Shown here: positions 1-6,033 of the stretch, one piece after another | Position numbering within the stretch: the first letter of the stretch is position 1 | Layout: each line of letters begins with the position of its first letter | DNA from: Bacteroidales bacterium | GTDB taxonomy: Bacteria > Bacteroidota > Bacteroidia > Bacteroidales > WCHB1-69 | Direction: 5' to 3' | Assembly (NCBI GenBank): GCA_031273515.1 | Contig: JAISRU010000218.1 | Location: forward strand, 1 to 8,543 | DNA length: 8,543 nt | Translations under genes and position numbers: made by a program | The notes under the pieces: generated by a model | Told to the model about the DNA's origin: nothing | The model's database searches: none | What the model saw: only the letters and a program-made list of their open reading frames with translations

Positions 1-250
1 GAGAATTGAACATTGTCTTGAACTCTGATTTATATTTCGGCTACACTCAATAACCATCTGATTAAATGATAGACTATGATTGCCATTCGGGTGATTAATT
101 CTAGCACACAGATGACGCAGCTTAAACAGATTATCACAGATTTTTTTTATCACACAGAGTTCCACAGAGTTTTTTTCTCTGTGTTCTCTGTGTAACTTTT
201 TTTTATCTTCCGAAGGATAAAATCCTGTAAATCCTGATTCAGACAAAGGG
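1..250. repeat. Gene-free leader built of decayed dispersed-repeat sequence
   Basis: I see no coding region in 1-411. Much of the first 250 bp is low-complexity sequence of a kind I recall as scattered intergenic repeats in Bacteroidota. There is a TTGTCTTGAACTCTGATTTA stretch near 17, CACAGAT/AACAGATT/CACAGATTT words at about 106-148, a CACAGAG/CTCTGTG block (listed separately), and two 8-bp AAATCCTG copies at 220-227 and 229-236. The near-palindrome TATCTTCCGAAGGATA lies around 204-219. Seeing these words is direct; calling them genome-wide repeats is recollection that I could not search for. Confidence 0.4.
152..204 (+). terminator. Terminator-like hairpin with T tract, made of CACAGAG repeats
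   Basis: Left arm 152-169 (ACACAGAG, TTC, CACAGAG) is nearly the reverse complement of right arm 177-193 (CTCTGTG, TT, CTCTGTGT), with a seven-T loop at 170-176. Three bases later come eight T residues (197-204). A long stem followed by a U tract fits an intrinsic terminator for an upstream + strand gene, insulating the pst promoter. The same CACAGAG wording also occurs as a dispersed repeat, so the terminator role is inference. Confidence 0.45.
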
Positions 251-320
251 GAAGACAGTAATCGTCGCTTGCGTTCTTGCCCACTTGTCTACTTGTCCAC
301 CATTAACAATTTAATATTTT

Positions 321-353
321 CGTAACAATATAGTATTCGGACTGTAACAAACG
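321..353 (+). promoter_or_regulatory. Candidate PhoB operator (Pho-box-like, 11-bp phased repeats)
   Basis: Three consecutive 11-mers start CGTAACAA (321), AGTATTCG (332) and TGTAACAA (343). All share GTA at positions 2-4, and the outer two share GTAACAA exactly 22 bp apart. An 11-bp direct-repeat period is the known geometry of Pho boxes bound by PhoB-type winged-helix regulators. The block ends 5 bp before the pstS -7 box and covers the -33 position, where only a poor TTCG (336-339) is present. That fits an activator-dependent promoter. Binding by the phoB product encoded at 5335 is inference. Confidence 0.45.
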
Positions 354-358
354 AAGGG

Positions 359-366
359 TAATTTTG
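359..366 (+). promoter_or_regulatory. Bacteroidota -7 box of the pst operon promoter
   Basis: TAATTTTG matches the Bacteroidota sigma-factor -7 consensus TAnnTTTG. The best -33 candidate, TTCG at 336-339, sits at a suitable 19-nt spacing but deviates from TTG/TTTG. The predicted start of transcription is a few bases downstream (about 371-375), giving a leader of roughly 40 nt. It ends in an A-rich stretch with a weak AGAG just before the pstS ATG. Confidence 0.55.
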
Positions 367-411
367 CATCAGTTAAAGTAGACAATCAATCTGAAATTAA
401 AAAAAGAGAAA

Positions 412-1224
412 ATGAAAAAAACAATCTCAGCAACAATCATTCTGATGGTATTCTTCGGTAATGTATCGGCTCAAAAGATAAAAGGTTCGGACACCATGTT
501 GCCTTTGTCGCAAAAAGAAGCAGAAAGTTATATGCAACTCTATCCTTCACGAACTGTCTCTATCACCGGTGGAGGTAGCGGAACAGGTATCTCTGCACTG
601 TTGGAAGAAACTACCGACATCGCTCAGTCTTCGAGGAAAATCACCTTCGACGAAAAACAAAAACTTCAGCAAAAAGGGAAAACCGTCAAAGAAGTCCTCG
701 TCGCCTACGACGCCCTCGCTGTTATCGTACATCCGTCGAATAAGGTGAGTCAGCTTACTCGCGAACAATTAGAAGGCATCTTTACAGGAAAAATCAAAAA
801 TTGGAAGGAAGTAGGCGGTGAAGATCTGAAAATTATCCCCTATTCCCGCGAAACTTCTTCGGGAACTTACGAATTCTTCAAAGAAAGCGTCCTCAAACAC
901 AAAAATTACATGAGCGGCATCATGAGTATGCCCGCTACAGGCGCAATTATTCAGTCTATCAGTCAGACAAAAGGCGCTATCGGTTACGTCGGACTTGCCT
1001 ATCTCAACACAAAAGTAAAAGCCATCCGCGTGTCCTACGACAACGGAACTACCTTTGTTCAACCGTCTATCGCCAATGCCAAAAATAAAACTTATCCCAT
1101 CGTTCGACCCCTCTATTATTACTATCTCAGTACGTCGGAAAACAAAGTGAAACCCTTTATCGACTACGTCCTGAGCGCTAAAGGTCAGAAAATCGTAACC
1201 GAAACAGGATTTATTACAAAATAG
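412..1224 (+). CDS. pstS: Phosphate ABC transporter, periplasmic phosphate-binding protein PstS
   Basis: The product captures phosphate in the periplasm and delivers it to the PstCA channel. The 270-residue protein starts with a Sec signal peptide: MKK, a hydrophobic core at about 5-18, and likely cleavage after VSA at residue 20. There is no lipobox cysteine, so it is probably soluble rather than a lipoprotein. The mature part is a type 2 periplasmic-binding fold. GSDTM (25-29), GGGSGTG (53-59), DIAQSSR (69-75), RETSSGTYEF (146-155) and GAIGYVG (188-194) are at the places where PstS proteins ligate phosphate. Its length is at the short end of the family, as is common in Bacteroidota. It is the first gene after the promoter at 359-366 and the operator-like repeats, and lies 3 bp before pstC. 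An A-rich leader precedes the ATG. I am confident of family and role. Confidence 0.95.
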   Translation: MKKTISATIILMVFFGNVSAQKIKGSDTMLPLSQKEAESYMQLYPSRTVSITGGGSGTGISALLEETTDIAQSSRKITFDEKQKLQQKGKTVKEVLVAYDALAVIVHPSNKVSQLTREQLEGIFTGKIKNWKEVGGEDLKIIPYSRETSSGTYEFFKESVLKHKNYMSGIMSMPATGAIIQSISQTKGAIGYVGLAYLNTKVKAIRVSYDNGTTFVQPSIANAKNKTYPIVRPLYYYYLSTSENKVKPFIDYVLSAKGQKIVTETGFITK

Positions 1225-1227
1225 ATC

Positions 1228-2451
1228 ATGCGGACAAAGAAAAGCATCTTCTTTAAAATAATAACGGAACGCATTCCTGAATTCCTGCTTGGCATAAGCG
1301 GCAGTCTGACAAGTCTGATTATATTACTCATCATTGTGTTTTTATTCAGAGAAGGATTTGGTCTGTTCAGCAATCCGTCGGTAGAAAAAGGATATGTCCT
1401 TTGCGTACATGCATCAAATCCGGTGGAAAAACTTAATCCAGATCAAATCAAACAACTCTTCGATTCCGAAATCACCGATTGGAAAACTGTCGACGGCGAT
1501 GATCTGCCTGTTATGCTGTTTCGTTTCGATGAAATCTTTTCGCTCTATTCGGACGAAGAATTGGGTGAGAATTATTCGCTGCTTCCACAGAAATTGGGAG
1601 AAGTAATCGCAGAAAATCCCAACATCATCGCCTTTCTGCCAGAACAATATGTCCCTCGAACAGCGGAATGGGTCAAGATATTGCCTTCGGAACAAATTCG
1701 TGTCGCCGATTTTTTCACAGGAAAAGACTGGCTGCCGACTGCAACACCTTCGTCTTTGTACGGGGTTCTGCCGTTGATAGCAGGAACTTTATTGGTGAGT
1801 ATCTTCGCCATTCTCATCGCGCTACCCTTGGGACTGGGAGCTGCCGTTTATCTGTCGGAACTCGCAAATGAACGAACACGCAAAATCCTGAAACCTATGA
1901 CAGAACTTCTGGCAGGTATTCCGTCGGTGGTGTACGGGTTCTTCGGACTCGCCGTGCTTGCGCCCCTTATCCAGAAAACACTCAATCTCCCAACAGGTGA
2001 AACAGCCTTCACTGGAAGCGTAATTCTTGCAGTCATGGCGTTGCCGACCATCATCACCATAGCCGAAGACGCCATGCGAAATACACCCAGAGCAATGCGT
2101 GAAGCCAGTCTTGCACTCGGCGGAACTCAATGGCAAACAATCTACAAAGTGGTTATTCCTTATGCGTCGTCGGGAATTACGGCGGCGGCGGTCTTGGGAA
2201 CAGGACGAGCTATCGGAGAAACAATGGCTGTGTTAATGGTTACCGGAAATGCTGCTGTGATCCCTCATTCTCTTTTTGAACCGGTAAGAACCATACCCGC
2301 CGCAATCGCCGCCGAATTGGGAGAAGCTCCTGCAGGAGGAGCACATTATCAGTCGTTATTTCTCTTGGGATGCATCCTCTTTGTGATTACAATGCTTGTG
2401 AGCGTATCGGCTGAAATCATCTCAAAACAAAAATACAAAGAAGCCGTATGA
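1228..2451 (+). CDS. pstC: Phosphate ABC transporter permease PstC with extra periplasmic PstS-like segment
   Basis: This inner-membrane channel subunit partners with PstA. Its 407 residues exceed the roughly 300-320 usual for PstC. The first membrane helix is at about 20-42, and the permease core starts near FFTGKDW (162-168) and runs through several helices to about 398. IPSVVYGFFG (231-240) and the EAA-type cytoplasmic loop with EASLALGG (292-299) and GRAIGETMA (326-334) mark the PstB-contact region. The surplus lies between helix 1 and the core. Residues 57-100 there line up without gaps with PstS residues 103-146, with about 15 of 44 identical by eye (VHxSN, QxxxxF, DWK against NWK, GDDL against GEDL). 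The PstS phosphate loops GSDTM and GGGSGTG are absent. The gene overlaps pstA by 4 bp (ATGA). Confidence 0.93.
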   Translation: MRTKKSIFFKIITERIPEFLLGISGSLTSLIILLIIVFLFREGFGLFSNPSVEKGYVLCVHASNPVEKLNPDQIKQLFDSEITDWKTVDGDDLPVMLFRFDEIFSLYSDEELGENYSLLPQKLGEVIAENPNIIAFLPEQYVPRTAEWVKILPSEQIRVADFFTGKDWLPTATPSSLYGVLPLIAGTLLVSIFAILIALPLGLGAAVYLSELANERTRKILKPMTELLAGIPSVVYGFFGLAVLAPLIQKTLNLPTGETAFTGSVILAVMALPTIITIAEDAMRNTPRAMREASLALGGTQWQTIYKVVIPYASSGITAAAVLGTGRAIGETMAVLMVTGNAAVIPHSLFEPVRTIPAAIAAELGEAPAGGAHYQSLFLLGCILFVITMLVSVSAEIISKQKYKEAV

Positions 2452-3302
2452 ACAAAAAGACAAGTCAAACTACAGCCTTCTGGATTTTCAGACTTCTCGG
2501 AATAATCGTCGTGGGAATACTGTGCTGGATACTTGGATTTATTATCTTCAACGGAATGGGCGTTATCAACTGGGAATTTCTGACCACCGCTCCCACCGAA
2601 GGCATGACCGCAGGAGGTATCTTTCCTGCCATTGTCGGGACGCTTTGTTTGGTTGCAGGAAGCATCGTTTTTGCATTTCCCTGCGGCGTGATGTCGGCAA
2701 TATACATGAACGAATATGCAGGCAATGGGTGGATCGTGAAATTCATACGGATCATGACAAATAATTTAAGCAGTATTCCTTCGGTGGTGTTTGGTTTGTT
2801 TGGAATGGCTTTGTTTGTCAATACGCTTGGTTTCGGCGATTCCATTCTTGCCGGCTCGCTCACCCTTGGACTTTTAGTTCTGCCGCTCATCATCCGCACT
2901 ACCGAAGAAGCCCTCAAAGCCATTCCCGATGCGTATCGAACGGGCAGTTTTAGTCTGGGGGCAAGCAAATTGCAGACAATCCGACGCGTGGTTTTGCCGG
3001 TGGCGTTTCCCAATATTATCACGGGACTGATCCTTTCTATCGGCAGAGTTTCGGGCGAAACTGCTCCTATTCTGTTCACTGTTGCCGCTTATTTTTTACC
3101 CCGTCTTCCGGGGAGCATTTTCGATCAGGTTATGGCGTTGCCCTATCATCTGTATGTCATCGCCACGAGCGGAACTGACATCGAAGCCTCGCGTCCGATT
3201 GCCTACGGAACTGCTTTAGTCTTAATTGTAATTGTGCTGTCGATGAATATACTTGCATCCATCATGAGAAGGTATTTCGGCAGAAAAGTAAAAACTAATT
3301 AA
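2448..3302 (+). CDS. pstA: Phosphate ABC transporter permease PstA
   Basis: This is the second inner-membrane subunit of the phosphate channel. The 284-residue protein has a first helix at about 13-35, then the binding-protein-dependent permease core. [11 protein letters not shown] (109-119) closely matches the equivalent PstC motif. The EAA loop is at 153-174 (EEALKAIP then SFSLGAS), and GRVSGETAP (199-207) is diagnostic for PstA. The last helix, at about 252-273, is followed by a basic tail (RRYFGRK). Length is normal for PstA. The ATG lies inside the last codons of pstC (ATGA overlap), so translation is probably coupled, and pstB starts one base after the stop. Nothing is truncated. Confidence 0.95.
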   Translation: MNKKTSQTTAFWIFRLLGIIVVGILCWILGFIIFNGMGVINWEFLTTAPTEGMTAGGIFPAIVGTLCLVAGSIVFAFPCGVMSAIYMNEYAGNGWIVKFIRIMTNNLSSIPSVVFGLFGMALFVNTLGFGDSILAGSLTLGLLVLPLIIRTTEEALKAIPDAYRTGSFSLGASKLQTIRRVVLPVAFPNIITGLILSIGRVSGETAPILFTVAAYFLPRLPGSIFDQVMALPYHLYVIATSGTDIEASRPIAYGTALVLIVIVLSMNILASIMRRYFGRKVKTN

Positions 3303-3303
3303 T

Positions 3304-4050
3304 ATGATAGAAACACAGAATATCAATTTTTATTACGGCGACTTTCAGGCGTTGAAAAACATCAGTATGAAAATGGACGCCAATACGGTTACGGCATTTA
3401 TTGGTCCTTCGGGTTGCGGGAAATCTACCTTTCTACGTCTTTTCAACCGAATGAACGACCTGATTGAAAATACCCGTCTTACCGGAACCTGTTTGCTAAA
3501 CAAAGAAAATATCTACCATAAATCAATTCAGGTAGATGAACTGCGGAAAAAAGTCGGAATGGTGTTTCAAAAACCGAATCCGTTTCCGAAGTCTGTCTTT
3601 GAGAATGTGGCTTATGGTCTGCGGGTGAATAATATGGGAAATAAATCGTATATCGCCCAACGGGTAGAAGAGTCGCTCAAAGCGGCGGCTCTATGGGACG
3701 AAGTGAAAGACAAACTGAAAAAATCGGCATTTGAACTCTCCGGCGGACAACAGCAGCGTCTTTGCATTGCCCGTGCGCTGGCAGTTTCGCCATCCGTTCT
3801 GCTCATGGATGAACCTGCATCGGCGCTCGACCCCATTTCCACATCCAAAATCGAGGAACTGATACATCTGCTCAAACAAAAATACACCATCGTCATTGTA
3901 ACGCACAATATGCAGCAAGCCGCCAGAGTGAGCGACAAAACAGGTTTCTTTATGCTGGGCGAACTGATAGAATTTAACGATACGAAAAAGATATTCCTAA
4001 ACCCCGAAAAAGAACAAACACAAAATTACATCACCGGAAGATTTGGGTAA
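3304..4050 (+). CDS. pstB: Phosphate ABC transporter ATP-binding protein PstB
   Basis: This cytoplasmic ATPase drives phosphate uptake through PstCA. The 248-residue protein has every expected nucleotide-binding motif: Walker [10 protein letters not shown] (34-42), Q-loop glutamine 89 within VFQKPNPFP (87-95, typical of PstB), signature LSGGQQQR (145-152), Walker B VLLMDEP (165-171) with the catalytic glutamate 170, D-loop SALD (173-176) and H-loop histidine 201. The FNRMNDL stretch (47-53) after Walker A is also characteristic of PstB rather than other ABC ATPases. The start lies one base after the pstA stop. A 50-bp A/T-rich gap separates it from phoU, in which I see no promoter or terminator. 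Confidence 0.96.
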   Translation: MIETQNINFYYGDFQALKNISMKMDANTVTAFIGPSGCGKSTFLRLFNRMNDLIENTRLTGTCLLNKENIYHKSIQVDELRKKVGMVFQKPNPFPKSVFENVAYGLRVNNMGNKSYIAQRVEESLKAAALWDEVKDKLKKSAFELSGGQQQRLCIARALAVSPSVLLMDEPASALDPISTSKIEELIHLLKQKYTIVIVTHNMQQAARVSDKTGFFMLGELIEFNDTKKIFLNPEKEQTQNYITGRFG

Positions 4051-4100
4051 TCAACAAACGACACTAAAACATCAACATCTAATAATAAATTTATTTTTCA

Positions 4101-4799
4101 ATGGATATGAAACATACCGAAAAAGAATTACAGGCGCTGAAAGAAGAAGTAAATCAAATGTGGAAGTTAGTTCTTTCTCAACTCGAGAAAGCGCGACAGT
4201 CTTTTTTTGGCAACGATATCGACCTTGCCCGCGAGATTGCAAGTCGCGAAAAACGGGTGAATGCCTTTGAATTGAAAATCGACAGCGACTGCGAAAATTA
4301 TATTGCGCTTTACAGTCCGGTTGCCATCGATTTACGATTGGTTTTATCGTTGATCAAAATCGGCAGCACCTTGGAACGCATAGGAGATTTTGCCGAAGGA
4401 ATTGCCCGTCATGTGATCGACAACGATTGTAATACGCTCGATGCTTCCTTGATAGAAGAATTACAGTTGGAAAAAATGTTCGATACGCTCATCGGCATGC
4501 TTTACGACAGTTATGTGGCTTTGGAGTCGGAAAATACGAAACTTTCCGGCAAAATTCTGGCGAAAGACGAAGAAATTGATCTGCTTTACCGCAATTCGAT
4601 CAATATATTGACCGATTATCTGCAATCCAATCCGACATTTATACGCTGCGGACTTAAAACCTGTCTGCTTATCCGCAAACTCGAACGGATTGGCGACCAT
4701 TGCAGCAATATTGTCGAGGAGATTGTCTTTTATGTAGATGCAAAAGTCTTGAAACATGGAGGTGGAAAATACAAAGAAAATCGTCTGCATATCGAATAA
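4101..4799 (+). CDS. phoU: Phosphate signalling regulator PhoU
   Basis: PhoU is a cytoplasmic, mostly helical protein that links PstSCAB to the PhoR kinase and restrains phosphate uptake when phosphate is sufficient. The 232 residues show the family's tandem layout of two three-helix bundles. Each half contains an ERIGD metal-binding motif (92-96 and 195-199), preceded by SPVAIDLRLVLSLIKIG (72-88) in the first half and the parallel NPTFIRCGLKTCLLI (177-191) in the second. An in-frame ATG at 4107 is an alternative start. Length is normal. Its last codons overlap a potential downstream reading frame, and a -7-like box lies just after the stop (4804-4811). In many bacteria phoU closes this operon; here the two-component genes follow after the repeat array. 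Confidence 0.93.
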   Translation: MDMKHTEKELQALKEEVNQMWKLVLSQLEKARQSFFGNDIDLAREIASREKRVNAFELKIDSDCENYIALYSPVAIDLRLVLSLIKIGSTLERIGDFAEGIARHVIDNDCNTLDASLIEELQLEKMFDTLIGMLYDSYVALESENTKLSGKILAKDEEIDLLYRNSINILTDYLQSNPTFIRCGLKTCLLIRKLERIGDHCSNIVEEIVFYVDAKVLKHGGGKYKENRLHIE

Positions 4800-4803
4800 G
4801 ATG

Positions 4804-4811
4804 TATCTTTG
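4804..4811 (+). promoter_or_regulatory. Candidate Bacteroidota -7 box upstream of the 42-bp repeat array
   Basis: TATCTTTG fits TAnnTTTG exactly and is followed by CA, a frequent context in Bacteroidales promoters. It lies 4 bp after the phoU stop. I find no convincing -33 TTG/TTTG at the expected distance (about 4779-4784 reads AAATCG). A chance match is possible. If real, transcription would start near 4816-4820, run straight into the hairpin repeats and perhaps continue into phoBR. Confidence 0.35.
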
Positions 4812-4827
4812 CAGAAAAATCAACAGT

Positions 4828-5301
4828 ATGACAAAACAGAAAACTGTACAAGTGGCGGGAAGTCGTCCGCGACGTGGGACTGTCCCACAGAAGTTGCGGG
4901 AAGCCGTCCTAATGCTTAGGACAGTTCCACAGAAGTTCAGCGAAGACGTCCTAATGCTTAGGACAGTCCCACAGAAGTTCAGCGAAGACGTCCTAATGCT
5001 TAGGACAGTTCCACAGAAGTTCAGCGAAGCCGTCCTAATGCTTAGGACAGTCCCACAGAAGTTCAGCGAAGACGTCCTAATGCTTAGGACAGTCCCACAG
5101 AAGTTCAGCGAAGACGTCCTAATGCTTAGGACAGTCCCACAGAAGTTCAGCGAAGCCGTCCAATGGTATTGGACAGTGTCGGCTCAAACCATCGCACCCG
5201 TCATTGCGAACGTAGCGAAGCGGTTAGTCCGCACCTTAATTATCCTCCCCCCTTTAATTCCCACTCTCCATTTTGGAGAGGGGCAGGGTGAGGACAGATA
5301 A
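4828..5301 (+). CDS. Doubtful ORF across the tandem repeats (14-residue repeat protein, or non-coding)
   Basis: I do not recognise this as a protein family. From ATG 4828 the frame gives 157 residues. ATG 4801 (one base after the phoU stop) and ATG 4756 (inside phoU) are alternative starts. Because the repeat is 42 bp, the frame yields a repeated 14-residue unit TVPQKFSE(D/A)VLMLR, about seven times including a divergent first copy. The other two + strand frames stop in each unit (TAA or TAG). After the array the frame runs through two dispersed-repeat remnants, giving a tail (LPPLIPTLHFGEGQGEDR) that is simply translated repeat DNA. It has no signal peptide, membrane helix or known motif. 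The two variable sites are one silent (GTC/GTT) and one replacement (GAC/GCC), so there is no clear sign of protein selection. I judge an expressed protein possible but unlikely. Confidence 0.2.
   Translation: MTKQKTVQVAGSRPRRGTVPQKLREAVLMLRTVPQKFSEDVLMLRTVPQKFSEDVLMLRTVPQKFSEAVLMLRTVPQKFSEDVLMLRTVPQKFSEDVLMLRTVPQKFSEAVQWYWTVSAQTIAPVIANVAKRLVRTLIILPPLIPTLHFGEGQGEDR
4865..5174 (+). repeat. Array of 42-bp tandem repeats, each with a 17-nt hairpin
   Basis: Six nearly identical 42-bp units start at 4906, 4948, 4990, 5032, 5074 and 5116. A divergent 41-bp unit (4865-4905) precedes them and a hairpin-only half unit (5158-5174) ends the array; a further half-unit-like stretch is at about 4849-4864. 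Each unit begins with the perfect hairpin GTCCTAA-TGC-TTAGGAC, then AGTYCCACAGAAGTTCAGCG and AAGMC. Only two positions vary among the six units. The last position pattern (A,A,C / A,A,C) suggests a 126-bp block of three units was duplicated. In the terminal copy the stem becomes GTCCAAT-GGT-ATTGGAC, with both arms changed so pairing is kept. Confidence 0.95.
5200..5221. repeat. Dispersed-repeat remnant (GTCATTGCGAAC type)
   Basis: The stretch beginning GTCATTGCGAAC and continuing GTAGCGAAGC resembles a short intergenic repeat that I recall from many bacterial genomes (GTCATTGCGA...GCGAAGC). It sits 25 bp after the 42-bp array. The identification is from memory, not from copies seen in this window. 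Confidence 0.35.
5243..5294. repeat. Hairpin repeat (CTCTCCA stem) upstream of phoB
   Basis: CTCTCCA (5264-5270), TTT loop and TGGAGAG (5274-5280) form a perfect 7-bp stem inside looser outer arms, TCCTC (5243-5247) and GAGGA (5290-5294). It ends with GGCAGGGTGAGGAC (5282-5295), which recurs with one mismatch at 8375-8388. It looks like a mobile intergenic hairpin element inserted between the array and phoB. There is no T tract right after it, so I do not call it a terminator. Confidence 0.5.
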
Positions 5302-5334
5302 AATGTACTAAAAAAGAAATTAAAATAAATCGAC

Positions 5335-6033
5335 ATGAATGAAAAGATTTTGATTGTTGAAGATGAAAAGGATATTTGCGAGATACTCGAATTTAATCTT
5401 GCGAATGAAGGATTTGAAGTTAGTTCAGCTTCGTCGGCAGAAAAAGCCCTGAAAAAATTAACCCCCGATCATGCACTGATCCTGTTGGACGTCATGATGG
5501 GTGGAATGTCGGGCTATAAATTGGCGGAAACACTTCGTCGAAACGGGAATCAGATACCGATTATCTTTCTGACGGCAAAAGATACGGAAAACGATATGCT
5601 CACCGGATTTTCGGTAGGCGGAGATGATTATATTTCCAAACCGTTTTCGATAAAGGAAGTCATTGCCCGCATCAAGGCGATACTCAAACGACAAAAACAC
5701 ACATCGGACAACAGCAAAGAAAAAGAGATCGAACAACTTGTTTTTGACCATATCATTATCGACACCGAAATGAAAGAAGTTACGGTGGATACAGAAAAAA
5801 TCACACTGACAAAAACAGAATTTGAAATCTTACTGCTTTTGGCAAGTTCGCCCGATAGACTGTTTTCTCGAGAAGAGATTATCGACAAAGTCTGGAAAGA
5901 AACGCCCTACATCACAGAGCGGACGGTTGACGTCCACATAGCCCGTTTGCGGAAGAAATTAGGAAAACGGGCGTCAGTCATCTCCAATCGTTCGGGTTAC
6001 GGTTATCGGTTTAATAATACGTCGAAGATATGA
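5335..6033 (+). CDS. phoB: Phosphate-regulon response regulator PhoB (OmpR/PhoB family)
   Basis: This DNA-binding response regulator is presumably phosphorylated by the adjacent PhoR and activates pst genes. The 232-residue protein has a receiver domain at 1-120 with the acidic pair E9/D10, phosphoacceptor D52 in LLDVMM, T80 in FLTAKD and K102 in SKPF. A linker of about 121-133 leads to an OmpR-type winged helix (about 134-228), with recognition-helix region TERTVDVHIARLRKKLG (194-210) and wing GYGYRF (221-226). Length is standard. The leader (5302-5334) is A-rich with no clear -7 box, so the gene may be transcribed from upstream through the array. It overlaps phoR by 4 bp. PhoB is chosen over PhoP/KdpE-type names because of the locus; residues alone cannot separate these subfamilies. 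Confidence 0.88.
   Translation: MNEKILIVEDEKDICEILEFNLANEGFEVSSASSAEKALKKLTPDHALILLDVMMGGMSGYKLAETLRRNGNQIPIIFLTAKDTENDMLTGFSVGGDDYISKPFSIKEVIARIKAILKRQKHTSDNSKEKEIEQLVFDHIIIDTEMKEVTVDTEKITLTKTEFEILLLLASSPDRLFSREEIIDKVWKETPYITERTVDVHIARLRKKLGKRASVISNRSGYGYRFNNTSKI

Noticed and set aside
412..481. PstS as a lipoprotein
   Set aside because: The signal peptide ends NVSA-Q with no lipobox cysteine, so a soluble periplasmic protein is more likely.
2465..3079. Long 204-aa minus-strand frame
   Set aside because: It is antisense to pstA, whose permease motifs are unambiguous; a shadow frame.
4906..5157. CRISPR array
   Set aside because: The 42-bp units abut each other with no unique spacers, and no cas genes are in the window. 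This is a plain tandem repeat.
5264..5280. Intrinsic terminator before phoB
   Set aside because: The stem is good but it is followed by GGGCAGGGTGAGG rather than a T tract; better read as a repeat element.
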